From: Flavobacteriaceae bacterium
Lineage (GTDB): Bacteria > Bacteroidota > Bacteroidia > Flavobacteriales > Flavobacteriaceae
Length of the DNA: 64,000 bases
Reading direction: 5' to 3'
Assembly (NCBI GenBank): GCA_021647405.1
Contig: JAKIUU010000013.1
Span: forward strand, 3,078-67,077
Position 1 is the first letter of the stretch; the number at the start of each line of letters is the position of its first letter. Made by a program: the position numbers and the translations under genes. Positions 52,135-61,891 of this stretch are shown in pieces. A model generated the notes under the pieces. That model was given only the letters and a program-made list of their open reading frames with translations. It searched no databases and had not been told where the DNA came from.

Positions 52135-52288
52135 GTCCGAAATTTCTGAATAAAGAAAGTGATACGCAAGAAAATAGCAATAAAAAGCAAAATCCCTACT
52201 CCAATCAGCTTTTAAAGTGATTCAAATTTTTTACCTTTCGGATGTTTAAGAAAAAGAAATTGTTAGTAGAAATATATTTCGTAACTAA

Positions 52289-53017
52289 ATGAAAGAAAGT
52301 AAATTAACCCGAATTAATAAATACCTAAGCGAAGCGGGTTATTGTTCGCGTCGCGCTGCAGACAAGCTTATTGACGAAGGACGCGTAACTATTAATGGTA
52401 AAGTTCCAGAAATGGGTACCAAAATTGCCGTGGATGATGTGGTTAAAGTTGATGGAAAATTAATTTCTGAATCCAAAGAAAAACCCATTTATATTGCTTT
52501 TAACAAACCGGTAGGAATTGTCTGTACAACAGATACAGGTGTAGAAAAAGACAATATTATTGATTTTATTAATTACCCAAAACGTATTTTTCCTATTGGA
52601 CGTTTAGACAAACCCAGCGAAGGGCTTATCTTTTTAACCAACGATGGCGATATAGTTAATAAGATATTACGCGCCCGCAACAGTCATGAAAAAGAGTATT
52701 TGGTTACGGTAAACAGACCATTAACCAAAACATTTATCGAAAAAATGGGTGCTGGCATTCCGATTTTAGAAACTGTTACCCGAAAATGTAAAGTTGAATT
52801 GGTGGGCGATTTCAAGTTTAAAATCACCTTGACCCAAGGTTTAAACCGACAAATTCGCAGGATGTGCGAATATTTAGATTACCGTGTTTTAAAATTAAAA
52901 CGGGTACGGATTATGAATGTTATTTTAGATCTTCCTGTGGGTAAGTGGCGTCATTTAACCGATGCCGAATTAAAAGAAATCAATCGGTTGGTTTTGGCGT
53001 CATCTAAAACATACTAG
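52289..53017 (+). CDS. rluF: 23S rRNA pseudouridine synthase RluF
   Basis: 242 residues: an S4 RNA-binding domain at 5-50 (RINKYLSEAGYCSRRAADKLIDEG), then the RsuA/RluB-type catalytic domain with the nucleophilic Asp in FPIGRLDKPSEGLIFLTNDG near 110, and LTQGLNRQIRRMCEYL near 190. The family makes pseudouridine in 23S rRNA (2604 in E. coli). Close upstream of the decarboxylase gene. Confidence 0.92.
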   Translation: MKESKLTRINKYLSEAGYCSRRAADKLIDEGRVTINGKVPEMGTKIAVDDVVKVDGKLISESKEKPIYIAFNKPVGIVCTTDTGVEKDNIIDFINYPKRIFPIGRLDKPSEGLIFLTNDGDIVNKILRARNSHEKEYLVTVNRPLTKTFIEKMGAGIPILETVTRKCKVELVGDFKFKITLTQGLNRQIRRMCEYLDYRVLKLKRVRIMNVILDLPVGKWRHLTDAELKEINRLVLASSKTY

Positions 53018-53056
53018 TTTTAAAATATTTACACAAATCTTGTCTATAAAAGCACT

Positions 53057-54466
53057 ATGAATGAGCCCTTAATTTTATCAGAAACTTTTAATAAAATTAA
53101 AAAATATCTTAAAAAAAGCACAGATAACAGTGTCCCTGTAAATGAATTCAAAACCCCTTTAGAGCTAAAAAATGTAATTGATTTTGATGTTAATGCAAAA
53201 GGCATTTCAGAAAATGATTTTTTAGAGCTTATTGACAAGTACCTTGATTATTCTGTAAAAACGGGAAATAAACAGTTTTTAAATCAGTTGTATTCGGGCT
53301 TTAATTTTCCTGCTTTTATTGGCGAAATTTTTACAGCTTTGGCAAACACATCTATGTATACATACGAAGTGGCGCCTGTGGCTACAGTTGTAGAAACCGA
53401 GATGATTCGTTTGATGAATACCTATACTGGTTACCTTGAAGGTGATGGTATTTTTGTAAGTGGTGGTAGTAATGCCAATCTGGTAGCCATGTTTTCTGCA
53501 CGGAATAGGACAGTACCCGAAAGTCGTTTTGAGGGTTATGACTGCAAGTATAAGTTAAAAGCTTTTATCAGTGATCAAGCCCATTATTCTTTTGAAACAG
53601 CGGCCAATATTTTGGGAATTGGATCAAATAATGTTGTAAAGATTAAATCTGATACCGATGGTAAAATGATTCCGGCCATGCTTGAAAAAGAAATTGTAGA
53701 TTCAATTAACAGCGGCGAAACCCCTTTTTTTGTAGCAGCCACCTGCGCCACAACTCTGGCAGGCGCTTACGACCCCATTGACGAAATGGCTAAAATTTGT
53801 AAAAAGTATGCCCTCTGGCTTCACGCCGATGGCTCTTTTGGCGGCTCTTTAATTTTAAGTGATGCACATCGGTATTTAATGAAAGGCATTGAAAAAACCG
53901 ATTCCTTTACATGGAATCCGCATAAATTGATGAACATACCGCTTATATGTTCTGCTTTTCTGGTAAAAAAACGCGGCACATTACAACACAATATCACTGA
54001 TATTTCTACAGATTATATTTTTCACGATATTGATAAAATTGAAGATTTGGGTAAAAAATCAATCCAATGTGGGCGTAGGGTAGATGCCGTAAAATTGTGG
54101 TTTGCATGGAAATATTTTGGTCTTGAGGGCTATCAAAAACGGATTGATAACCTTATGAGTATGGCAATTTATGCCTCAGAAAAAGTGGATACTCATGCCC
54201 AACTAGAACTTTTAATTCCGCGGCAATCTTTTGCGGTTTGTTTTAGATATCTCCCCAAAGGAGAAACAGATTTAAATACTTTTAACTTAAATTTACGTGA
54301 AGCTTTAAGAAAAAGTGGAAAATCAATTGTTAATTTTGGGTATATGGGTAAAACTCTGATTATTAGATTTGTCATTACAAATGGCGCACTAAATCATTCT
54401 GATGTAGACTTGTTTTTTAACAACCTGCTTTTTGAAGCTAAAAAGTTAGAGGCTAAAATTAATTAA
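53057..54466 (+). CDS. PLP-dependent group II decarboxylase
   Basis: 469 residues of the glutamate/tyrosine/aromatic amino-acid decarboxylase group. Schiff-base Lys lies in TWNPHKLMNIPLICSAFL near 300; ADGSFGGSL near 265 and FISDQAHYSFETA near 170 are PLP-site motifs. It lacks the histidine-decarboxylase hallmarks but I cannot name the substrate. 40 bases after rluF; a gap of 250 bases separates it from the cold-shock gene. Confidence 0.88.
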   Translation: MNEPLILSETFNKIKKYLKKSTDNSVPVNEFKTPLELKNVIDFDVNAKGISENDFLELIDKYLDYSVKTGNKQFLNQLYSGFNFPAFIGEIFTALANTSMYTYEVAPVATVVETEMIRLMNTYTGYLEGDGIFVSGGSNANLVAMFSARNRTVPESRFEGYDCKYKLKAFISDQAHYSFETAANILGIGSNNVVKIKSDTDGKMIPAMLEKEIVDSINSGETPFFVAATCATTLAGAYDPIDEMAKICKKYALWLHADGSFGGSLILSDAHRYLMKGIEKTDSFTWNPHKLMNIPLICSAFLVKKRGTLQHNITDISTDYIFHDIDKIEDLGKKSIQCGRRVDAVKLWFAWKYFGLEGYQKRIDNLMSMAIYASEKVDTHAQLELLIPRQSFAVCFRYLPKGETDLNTFNLNLREALRKSGKSIVNFGYMGKTLIIRFVITNGALNHSDVDLFFNNLLFEAKKLEAKIN

Positions 54467-54678
54467 ATTGTAAAATATACCTGTTTTTGATTAATTGTTG
54501 GTAAAAAAATATCTTTCTAAGCACAAAATAGACACTTAGAAACCATTATAACCTCATTAATTTAGAAGCAAATACTCCTAATGTAGGGCATATATACATG
54601 CGTATTCCTTTAATCTATTGGGTTTAAGAGACGTATTAAAAAATAAGAAAAAACCTATTATATTTGATAACAAAACAC

Positions 54679-54686
54679 TACATTTG
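54679..54686 (+). promoter_or_regulatory. -7 element of the cold-shock gene
   Basis: TACATTTG at 54679-54686, 30 bases before the ATG. No -33 TTG at good spacing. Confidence 0.45.
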
Positions 54687-54716
54687 CGCTTTATAAATAA
54701 TTTTTAATTTTCAATA

Positions 54717-54908
54717 ATGAGTAAAGGAACAGTAAAATTCTTCAACGAATCAAAAGGATTCGGATTTATCACTGAAGAAGGATCAAACAAAGAACATTTT
54801 GTACACATTTCTGGTTTAATCGATGATATTCGCGAAGGCGATGAAGTTGAATTTGAACTTACAGAAGGTAGAAAAGGACTTAATGCAGTAAACGTAAAAG
54901 TTGTATAA
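54717..54908 (+). CDS. Cold-shock domain protein
   Basis: 63 residues, a single cold-shock domain: GTVKFFNESKGFGFITEEG contains RNP1 (KGFGFI), and HFVHISG replaces the usual RNP2 VFVHFS. Binds single-stranded nucleic acid and unfolds mRNA hairpins. It is transcribed alone, with a terminator at 54936, and lies just before a DEAD-box helicase gene, a pairing that fits a joint role in RNA remodelling. Confidence 0.95.
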   Translation: MSKGTVKFFNESKGFGFITEEGSNKEHFVHISGLIDDIREGDEVEFELTEGRKGLNAVNVKVV

Positions 54909-54935
54909 TATAAACTTATTACCTTATTTTAGAAT

Positions 54936-54963
54936 AAAAGCCTATCATTTCTGATAGGCTTTT
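54936..54963 (+). terminator. Terminator of the cold-shock gene
   Basis: AAAAGCCTATCA, loop TTTC, TGATAGGCTTTT: a perfect 12-bp stem followed by AT-rich sequence. Confidence 0.9.
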
Positions 54964-55000
54964 ATTATTTTAAACAATACATGATTACTATTTTAAATAC

Positions 55001-56272
55001 ATGACATTTAAAGATTTAAAGATAATTGACCCTATTTTAAAAGCTGTTGCTGAGGTTGGTTATACACATCCTACACCCATACAAGAGCAATCTATTCCTA
55101 TTTTGCTCAGCGGTAAAGATTTATTAGGTTGTGCCCAAACAGGTACGGGTAAAACAGCTGCTTTTGCAATACCTATTATACAGCAGCTTTATAATAACAG
55201 GCAGCAAAACACGAATTATCGTAAAATAAAAGCACTTATAGTTACGCCAACACGCGAATTGGCCATTCAAATTGCTGATAATTTTACCCTTTACGGAAAA
55301 TACACTGGCATCAAAAATACGGTTGTTTTTGGAGGGGTTAAACAAGGGGCGCAAACACAGGCGCTTAAAAAAGGTGTTGACATTCTTGTAGCAACTCCTG
55401 GCCGTTTGTTAGACTTGATGCAACAAGGGTATATATCGTTAAGCGATATTAGCTTTTTTGTTTTAGATGAAGCCGACCATATGTTAGACATGGGTTTTAT
55501 TCATGACATACGGAAAATAATCGTCAAAATTCCTGTAAAACGCCAATCTTTATTCTTTTCGGCAACTATGCCGCAAGCTATTGTGGCACTTTCGGGCAAG
55601 ATATTAGGTCATCCTGAAAAAGTGACCATAAGACCAGAACAAGCTACAGCAGAAAAGGTTACACAATCGGTTTATTTTGTGAGTAAAAAGAGCAAGCCAA
55701 AATTATTAATTCACTTGTTGCAAAATGAGACAGTTTCTTCTGTACTAATCTTTTCAAGAACAAAACACGGTGCTAATAAAATTGTTAAACTACTGGATAA
55801 AGTGTCTATTAAGGCCGAAGCCATTCATGGAAATAAATCGCAAACAGCGCGCCAAAAAGCACTGGCTAATTTTAAAAATGGCGATACGGCTGTTCTTATA
55901 GCCACAGATATTGCGGCACGTGGTATTGATGTTGAAGAGCTTTCGTTGGTCATTAATTACGACCTGCCCAATATTTCTGAAACTTATGTGCATCGTATTG
56001 GCAGAACGGGTCGTGCAAATGCAAGTGGCATTGCCATCTCTTTTTGCGATAATGAAGAAAAAGCTTTTTTAAGAGATATTCAAAAGCTTATAGGGCAAAA
56101 TATACCTGCTGTTTTAGAACATCCCTTTATGAATGACATGGTGGATGAACAGTTACCAGAAGCCAAATCAAAACATAAAAAACAACAATTTTGGTCTAAA
56201 AATAAAGGAAATAAAAACAGGAATAATCCAAATAAAAATAAGAGCCAACACCAATCGCGTAAACGCTATTAA
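55001..56272 (+). CDS. DEAD-box RNA helicase
   Basis: 423 residues with all motifs: Q motif (HPTPIQEQSIP), I AQTGTGKTAAF, Ia PTRELAIQI, Ib TPGRLLDLM, II DEAD, III SAT, IV/V (VATDIAARGIDVEEL) and VI HRIGRTGRA. The C-terminal tail from about 380 is Lys/Asn-rich (KGNKNRNNPNKNKSQ), an RNA-binding extension of the RhlE type. Follows the cold-shock gene after its terminator. Confidence 0.94.
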   Translation: MTFKDLKIIDPILKAVAEVGYTHPTPIQEQSIPILLSGKDLLGCAQTGTGKTAAFAIPIIQQLYNNRQQNTNYRKIKALIVTPTRELAIQIADNFTLYGKYTGIKNTVVFGGVKQGAQTQALKKGVDILVATPGRLLDLMQQGYISLSDISFFVLDEADHMLDMGFIHDIRKIIVKIPVKRQSLFFSATMPQAIVALSGKILGHPEKVTIRPEQATAEKVTQSVYFVSKKSKPKLLIHLLQNETVSSVLIFSRTKHGANKIVKLLDKVSIKAEAIHGNKSQTARQKALANFKNGDTAVLIATDIAARGIDVEELSLVINYDLPNISETYVHRIGRTGRANASGIAISFCDNEEKAFLRDIQKLIGQNIPAVLEHPFMNDMVDEQLPEAKSKHKKQQFWSKNKGNKNRNNPNKNKSQHQSRKRY

Positions 56273-56377
56273 AGGTATGTTAGTTACAAATAAAGGGAGT
56301 TTTCTTTTATAGGACCTAAATATATTTAACTTTGTAAAAGGGTGTGCAATTAGTATAAATCAAAAAAATGCTTGTAA

Positions 56378-57187
56378 ATGAAACTAAAATACTTATTATT
56401 TTTCTTTAGTATATCATTGTTTTCGCAGAGTAAACTCGCTGTAAAATATTATTACGAAGAGGTTGAAAATGGCTTTAACATAATGGTTGATAACAATGAA
56501 TATTGTGAGGTCAGCGTTGTTTTAAGACTAAACCATGAAAATGTAACAGTATCTTCAAAAAAACAAGACACTTTTATAGTGCCAGCAAGAACAGTAGGCG
56601 TAAGATTATCAGCATTAAAAGCCATTCATATTGGCCGGTATGGATTTGATTTTAGACATAGAGAATACCGTGGCAATATTACCAAAACATCTTATAATAA
56701 GAATTTCCCTTATTCGTTGCCTTTTAAAAAAGGACAATCTTTTTTAATTAGTCAAGGGTATGATGGCGATTTTTCGCATAAAAATATAAAGGCTCTTGAT
56801 TTTGACATGCCATTAGGAACCCCTGTTACAGCTATTAGAGGCGGAACTGTTGTAAAGGTAGAAGATAGTTTTGACAAACATGGCGAAACAGCCGACTTTG
56901 CGCGGTTTTCAAACTATATAATAATCAGTCATCCAGATGGTACCTTTTCGCGCTATGCACATCTTAAAAAGGAAAGTGCCAAAGTTAAGGCAGGCGATTT
57001 TGTAACCACCGGCAAGGTGCTGGCCTTAAGCGGAAATACTGGTTGGACAACAGGGCCACATTTACATTTAGAGGTATATATACCCAAACCATCTGAGAAC
57101 TTATATATTAAAACAAAATTTAAAGTAGGCAGAGGGCATGTTTCTGTCTTTTTAAAAGAGAATCAAACTGTAAATCGCAATTATTAG
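56378..57187 (+). CDS. M23-family metallopeptidase
   Basis: 269 residues with a signal peptide (MKLKYLLFFFSISLFSQS), an N-terminal beta domain, and a LytM/M23 domain: HKNIKALDFDMPLGTPV near 142 (His/Asp zinc ligands), HLKKESAKVKAGD and the HxH GPHLHLEVYIPK near 227. Zinc ligands look complete, so cleavage of peptidoglycan cross-links is expected. Convergent with der, 12 bases between stops. Confidence 0.92.
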   Translation: MKLKYLLFFFSISLFSQSKLAVKYYYEEVENGFNIMVDNNEYCEVSVVLRLNHENVTVSSKKQDTFIVPARTVGVRLSALKAIHIGRYGFDFRHREYRGNITKTSYNKNFPYSLPFKKGQSFLISQGYDGDFSHKNIKALDFDMPLGTPVTAIRGGTVVKVEDSFDKHGETADFARFSNYIIISHPDGTFSRYAHLKKESAKVKAGDFVTTGKVLALSGNTGWTTGPHLHLEVYIPKPSENLYIKTKFKVGRGHVSVFLKENQTVNRNY

Positions 57188-57199
57188 TAAAATCAGATA

Positions 57200-58504
57200 T
57201 TATTTCTTTCTGAAATAAATAGTAATCGGCACACCATTAAAATCGTATAATTCGCGCATTTTATTTTCAACATAACGTTTATAGGGTTCTTTTACATATT
57301 GCGGTAAGTTGGCAAAAAACACAAACTGAGGTGTGGGTGTAGGCAGTTGTGTACAATACTTAATTTTTACATACTTGCCTTTTAGAGCAGGTGGTGGATT
57401 AAATTTTATAACCTCTAACATTGTTTCGTTAAGCTTGCTTGTTGCAATACGTCTTTTTCTGTTTTCGTAAACTGCAACAGCAGTTTCGATGGCTTTGTAA
57501 ATACGTTGTTTTGTCAATGCCGAAATAAAAATGATGGGTACATCTGTAAAGGGAGCTATCTCGTTTCTAATTTTGGCTTCAAATCCTTTTACAGAGTTGG
57601 TTTCTTTCTCTACGAGATCCCATTTGTTAACCAAGATAATAATGCCTTTTCTATTTTTCTCTGCCAACCAAAATATGTTTTGATCTTGTCCTTCAAAACC
57701 ACGTGTGGCATCAATAATCAAAATAACCACATCGCAATATTCAATAGAACGCACGGCACGCATGACCGAATAAAATTCTAAGTCTTCTTTTACTTTTGAT
57801 TTTTTGCGAATACCTGCCGTGTCTACCAAGTTAAAATCGAATCCAAAACGGTTGTATTTGGTGTCGATAGAATCGCGGGTGGTACCAGCAATATCGGTAA
57901 CAATATTGCGATCTTCGCCAATTAAAGCGTTTATAAAAGATGATTTTCCGGCATTGGGGCGTCCCACAACGGCAAAACGCGGAAGGTCGCTTTCTTCGGT
58001 TTCGGGTTGTTCGGGTAATTTATCTACAAGGGCATCCAAAAGTTCGCCTGTACCACTGCCATTAATAGACGAAATGGTAAAATAGTCGCCCAAACCAAGC
58101 GCATAAAATTCGGCAGCATCAGCAACACGCATGGCATTATCTACCTTGTTTATAGCTAGTAAAATGGGTTTGTCTACACTTCTTAAAATTGCGGCGACAT
58201 CGGAGTCCATGGCAGTAATACCTCTTTCAACATCAACCATAAAAATAATGACATCGCACTCTTCTATGGCTAATTGTACTTGTTTGCGGATTTCTTCTTC
58301 AAAGATATCTTCAGAACCTACAATATAACCACCTGTATCTATTATAGAAAAGGTGGCACCATTCCATTCACATTTCCCGTAATGGCGGTCTCGGGTAACA
58401 CCACTAACCGAATCAACTATGGCTTGACGGCGCTGAATCATGCGGTTAAAGAGTGTCGATTTACCCACGTTGGGGCGTCCTACAATGGCTACAATATTAT
58501 TCAT
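57200..58504 (-). CDS. der: Ribosome-biogenesis GTPase Der (EngA)
   Basis: 434 residues with two G domains and a KH-like C-terminus. First G1 GRPNVGKSTLF near residue 8, DTGGY (G3), NKVDN (G4); second G1 GRPNAGKSSFI near 180, DTAGI, NKWDL. The double-G arrangement is unique to EngA/Der, needed for 50S assembly. Normal length. Confidence 0.97.
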   Translation of the reverse strand: MNNIVAIVGRPNVGKSTLFNRMIQRRQAIVDSVSGVTRDRHYGKCEWNGATFSIIDTGGYIVGSEDIFEEEIRKQVQLAIEECDVIIFMVDVERGITAMDSDVAAILRSVDKPILLAINKVDNAMRVADAAEFYALGLGDYFTISSINGSGTGELLDALVDKLPEQPETEESDLPRFAVVGRPNAGKSSFINALIGEDRNIVTDIAGTTRDSIDTKYNRFGFDFNLVDTAGIRKKSKVKEDLEFYSVMRAVRSIEYCDVVILIIDATRGFEGQDQNIFWLAEKNRKGIIILVNKWDLVEKETNSVKGFEAKIRNEIAPFTDVPIIFISALTKQRIYKAIETAVAVYENRKRRIATSKLNETMLEVIKFNPPPALKGKYVKIKYCTQLPTPTPQFVFFANLPQYVKEPYKRYVENKMRELYDFNGVPITIYFRKK

Positions 58505-58599
58505 ATCAAAAATTTCGGTGCAAAGATAGGGTATTAAGCACAGATTTTATAGGCTATTTTTGATAAGTAAAAAAAGTGTACTTTTATTTTCTTTTTTAT

Positions 58600-59127
58600 A
58601 TGAATACACCCATACACAATAACGAAATTAACAGGTATATTTTAAAGCCACGGTTTAAGGTTTCTTTAAAGGCATCTCAAGAAATTGTGATTAAAGAACT
58701 TGGCAGGATTTTTAAAAATACAAGTTGTAAATATTCTAGTAAAATAGTTAATCATCACATAGTTGTTGATATTCCTGAGGAGGATAATCATTTTTGGTCG
58801 CCACAATTACATTTAGAGATTGAAAAAGAAACCGCAGAAACGGTATTGCTAAGAGGTCATTTTGGGCCAAAACCTCAAGTGTGGACTTTCTTTATGTTTC
58901 TTCATTTTGCGGTGGCTTTAAGTTTTTTTGTATTCTTTGTTATTGCTTATTCGAATTACACTTTAAATAAAGATTATGCTTTTGCGCTAACAATGTGTGT
59001 TGTATTACCCATTATATGGATTGGATTTTATATAGCGGGACAGTTGGGTAAAAAGAAAGGCCATACACAAATGCAAGATCTACACGATTTTTTGATGGAT
59101 AGTTTATCAAGGTATAATCCAGAATAA
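58600..59127 (+). CDS. Membrane protein of unknown function
   Basis: 175 residues from the ATG at 58600 (the frame extends upstream to a TTG). Two hydrophobic segments near residues 105-127 (FFMFLHFAVALSFFVFFVIAYSN) and 134-157 (AFALTMCVVLPIIWIGFYIAGQL); the N-terminal ~100 residues are soluble and charged. It reads away from der on the opposite strand and ends just before the convergent pyrF gene. No family recognised. Confidence 0.8.
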   Translation: MNTPIHNNEINRYILKPRFKVSLKASQEIVIKELGRIFKNTSCKYSSKIVNHHIVVDIPEEDNHFWSPQLHLEIEKETAETVLLRGHFGPKPQVWTFFMFLHFAVALSFFVFFVIAYSNYTLNKDYAFALTMCVVLPIIWIGFYIAGQLGKKKGHTQMQDLHDFLMDSLSRYNPE

Positions 59128-59132
59128 GCACT

Positions 59133-59945
59133 TTATTGTATAAATTTTGACATCTCACTTTGTAAGGCTTTGGCCTTTTCGCCGGCTTTTTCAGCAAAAT
59201 CTGTTCCGCTTGAAGCGTAAATAATACCTCTTGACGAGTTGATAAGCACATCGCCATTTTTATTGCAAGCGTTTTTACAAACATTTGCAACGGTACCGCC
59301 TTGTGCTCCTACACCGGGAACTAATAAAAAGTGATTGGGAATCAATGTGCGTATTTTTTTTAAATATTCGGGTCGGGTAGCCCCCACAACAAACATAAGA
59401 TTGTCACTATTTTTATAGGTCAATGCTTTTTTTATGACGTTTTCGTATAACGCCTCCTCACCAACTTTTAGATTTTGAAAATCGGCGCCCCCAGCATTAG
59501 ATGTCAGCGCTAAAAGAATACTTATTTTGTCTTTAAAAGCCAAAAAAGGCTCTACAGAATCACGTCCCATATAGGGGGCAATGGTAAGCGCATCAAAATT
59601 TAAAACATCAAAAAAGGCTTTGGCATATTGTGAAGAAGTATTGCCAATATCGCCACGTTTGGCATCGGCAATGCTAAAAATAGCGGGGTAGTTATTGTTG
59701 AGGTAGTCTATTGTTTTTTGTAAAGAAAGCCACCCTTTAAGCCCTTGAGCTTCATAAAAAGCCATGTTGGGTTTATAGGCAACAGCGTACGGATGTGTGG
59801 CGTCAATTATTTGTTTATTGAATTCAAAAATAGGATCTTTTAAATCTAAAAGATGTTTGGGTATTTTGGTGACATCAGTATCTAAGCCCACACATAAAAA
59901 CGATTTTTTTAGCCGGATTTGTTTTCTGAGTGCTGCAGGTGTCAT
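59133..59945 (-). CDS. pyrF: Orotidine 5'-phosphate decarboxylase (long form)
   Basis: 270 residues from the ATG at 59945 (the upstream TTG extension is unlikely). Decarboxylates OMP to UMP, last step of pyrimidine synthesis. SFLCVGLDTD near residue 20, the catalytic DAKRGDIGNTS near 95, and MFVVGATRPEYL near 190, with LVPGVGAQGG near 215 for the phosphate site. Matches the OMPdecase type with the TIM barrel extended, as in Bacteroidota. Convergent with 58600 gene. Confidence 0.95.
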   Translation of the reverse strand: MTPAALRKQIRLKKSFLCVGLDTDVTKIPKHLLDLKDPIFEFNKQIIDATHPYAVAYKPNMAFYEAQGLKGWLSLQKTIDYLNNNYPAIFSIADAKRGDIGNTSSQYAKAFFDVLNFDALTIAPYMGRDSVEPFLAFKDKISILLALTSNAGGADFQNLKVGEEALYENVIKKALTYKNSDNLMFVVGATRPEYLKKIRTLIPNHFLLVPGVGAQGGTVANVCKNACNKNGDVLINSSRGIIYASSGTDFAEKAGEKAKALQSEMSKFIQ

Positions 59946-60023
59946 GATATTTAAGAAATATATTTTGACAAAAATAGACATTTTAATAGTTTAAACTATA
60001 TTTGCTCTGTTAATTAAAGAATT

Positions 60024-61100
60024 TTGTTAAGCTACATATTCCAGAAAATATTTTACGGTTTTTTAACCTTGTTTGGTGTTGTTACCGTTATATTTTTGCT
60101 GTTTAGTGTTTTACCTGGCGACCCAGCCAGAATGATGCTTGACCAACGCGAAGACAGCTCACAGTTGCAAGCTATAAAACATAAATACGGTTTTGATAAA
60201 TCACTGAGCTTACAGTATGTATATTATTTAAACGATTTATCGCCACTGTCTGTTCACAGTACAAATCCAACCGATTACACCTATTTTAACAAACAAAAAT
60301 ACAGTGCTATAAAATTGTTTAGAATTGTAGATTTTGACTTTGTAATTAAATATCCTTATTTGAGAACCTCTTTTCAAAGAAATGGTCAGAAAGTAAGTAG
60401 TATTATTGCAAATACTTTGCCCAATACGGCTATTTTAGCTGTTGCGGCTATTAGTATAGCCATTGTTTTGGGTATTATTTTAGGGATTGTATCGGCATTG
60501 ACCAAAGACACTTTTTTTGATAGAAGCATTGCCATTTTTAGCACTTTAGGGATGAGCATTCCATCCTTTTTTTCGGCCATACTATTTGCGTGGTTTTTTG
60601 GGTTTGTATTGCACAAATATACCAACCTTCAAATGACGGGTAGTTTGTACGAAGTAGATGATTTTGGCAGAGGGCTATTTATCCAATGGAAAAATCTAAT
60701 CTTGCCGGCCATTGTTTTAGGCATAAGACCATTGGCTGTGGTAAGCCAGCTTACGCGGAGTGCTCTTTTAGAAGAATTGGGGAAAGATTATATTTTAACA
60801 GCCAAATCAAAAGGGCTTTCAGATTACAATATTATAAAACGACATGCTTTAAAAAACGCTTTAAATCCTGTAATAACTGCCATTTCTGGATGGTTTGCTT
60901 CATTGCTTGCTGGTGCTGTTTTTGTAGAGTATATTTTTAATTGGAATGGTTTGGGAAAAGAAATTGTTTTTGCTTTAAATACCCTAGATTTGCCCATTAT
61001 TATGGGAAGCGTTTTGGTAATTGCCACAATGTTTATCATTATAAATATTTTTGTAGATGTTATTTACGGATGGCTAGATCCACGGATTAGAACTAATTAA
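60024..61100 (+). CDS. Peptide/nickel-type ABC transporter permease (DppB-like)
   Basis: 358 residues with about six membrane helices. The start is a TTG (60024): the N-terminus LSYIFQKIFYGFLTLFGVVTVIF agrees with family members and no ATG fits. LPGDPARMM near 35 and the EAA loop ELGKDYILTAKSKGLSDYNIIKRHALKNAL near 255 are characteristic. No partner permease (DppC) or ATPase is adjacent, so it depends on genes elsewhere. Confidence 0.9.
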   Translation: MLSYIFQKIFYGFLTLFGVVTVIFLLFSVLPGDPARMMLDQREDSSQLQAIKHKYGFDKSLSLQYVYYLNDLSPLSVHSTNPTDYTYFNKQKYSAIKLFRIVDFDFVIKYPYLRTSFQRNGQKVSSIIANTLPNTAILAVAAISIAIVLGIILGIVSALTKDTFFDRSIAIFSTLGMSIPSFFSAILFAWFFGFVLHKYTNLQMTGSLYEVDDFGRGLFIQWKNLILPAIVLGIRPLAVVSQLTRSALLEELGKDYILTAKSKGLSDYNIIKRHALKNALNPVITAISGWFASLLAGAVFVEYIFNWNGLGKEIVFALNTLDLPIIMGSVLVIATMFIIINIFVDVIYGWLDPRIRTN

Positions 61101-61120
61101 TAAAAAGATAAATTAAAAAA

Positions 61121-61879
61121 ATGAGAACTAAAATTGTAGCAGGGAATTGGAAAATGAATAATAATTTTGAGGAATCGGTAAACCTTGTAAAGGCTATAGA
61201 GAAAAAAACAGATGTTTTAAAGCTTAAAAACACCCGTGTTATTGTGGCACCTACTTTTGTAAATCTAAAATCTGTGGTAGATAGCCTAGGTGATGGATGT
61301 GTTGAAGTGGTGGCTCAAAACATGCACCAAGCCAAAAAGGGTGCTTTTACGGGCGAAATATCTGCTCAAATGCTTCAAAGTATTGGTATAAAAACTGTTA
61401 TTTTAGGCCATTCAGAACGCCGTACTTATTTTAATGAAACAGACGAAGCTTTGGCAGAAAAGATAAATACAGTTTTAGAAAATAAGATGGAAGCCATTTT
61501 CTGTTTTGGCGAAGTTTTAGAAGATCGCAAATCTGACAACCATTTCAATGTGGTTGAATCTCAAATAAAAAAAGCTTTATTCCATTTAAAAGATACCGAT
61601 TGGAAAAGCATTGTTTTGGCTTATGAACCTGTGTGGGCCATAGGTACAGGCGAAACAGCTAGCCCAGAGCAAGCGCAAGAAATGCATGCTTTTGTGCGCA
61701 GTCTTGTTGCCGATAAGTATTCTCAAGCTGTGGCTGATGAGGTGTCAATCCTTTACGGAGGCAGTGTAAAACCTGGAAATGCCCTAGAAATTTTTTCAAA
61801 ACAAGACGTTGACGGTGGTTTAATTGGAGGTGCAGCTCTTAATGTTGATGATTTTATTGGCATTATTACGGCTATTTAA
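61121..61879 (+). CDS. tpiA: Triose-phosphate isomerase
   Basis: 252 residues. Interconverts DHAP and glyceraldehyde-3-P. Catalytic Lys in VAGNWKMNNN (near 11), His in LGHSERRTYF (near 98), Glu in VLAYEPVWAIGTG (near 168), phosphate loop YGGSVKPGN near 213. Follows the permease gene after 20 bases and precedes prmA. Confidence 0.97.
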   Translation: MRTKIVAGNWKMNNNFEESVNLVKAIEKKTDVLKLKNTRVIVAPTFVNLKSVVDSLGDGCVEVVAQNMHQAKKGAFTGEISAQMLQSIGIKTVILGHSERRTYFNETDEALAEKINTVLENKMEAIFCFGEVLEDRKSDNHFNVVESQIKKALFHLKDTDWKSIVLAYEPVWAIGTGETASPEQAQEMHAFVRSLVADKYSQAVADEVSILYGGSVKPGNALEIFSKQDVDGGLIGGAALNVDDFIGIITAI

Positions 61880-61891
61880 GAAAATTTAAAA

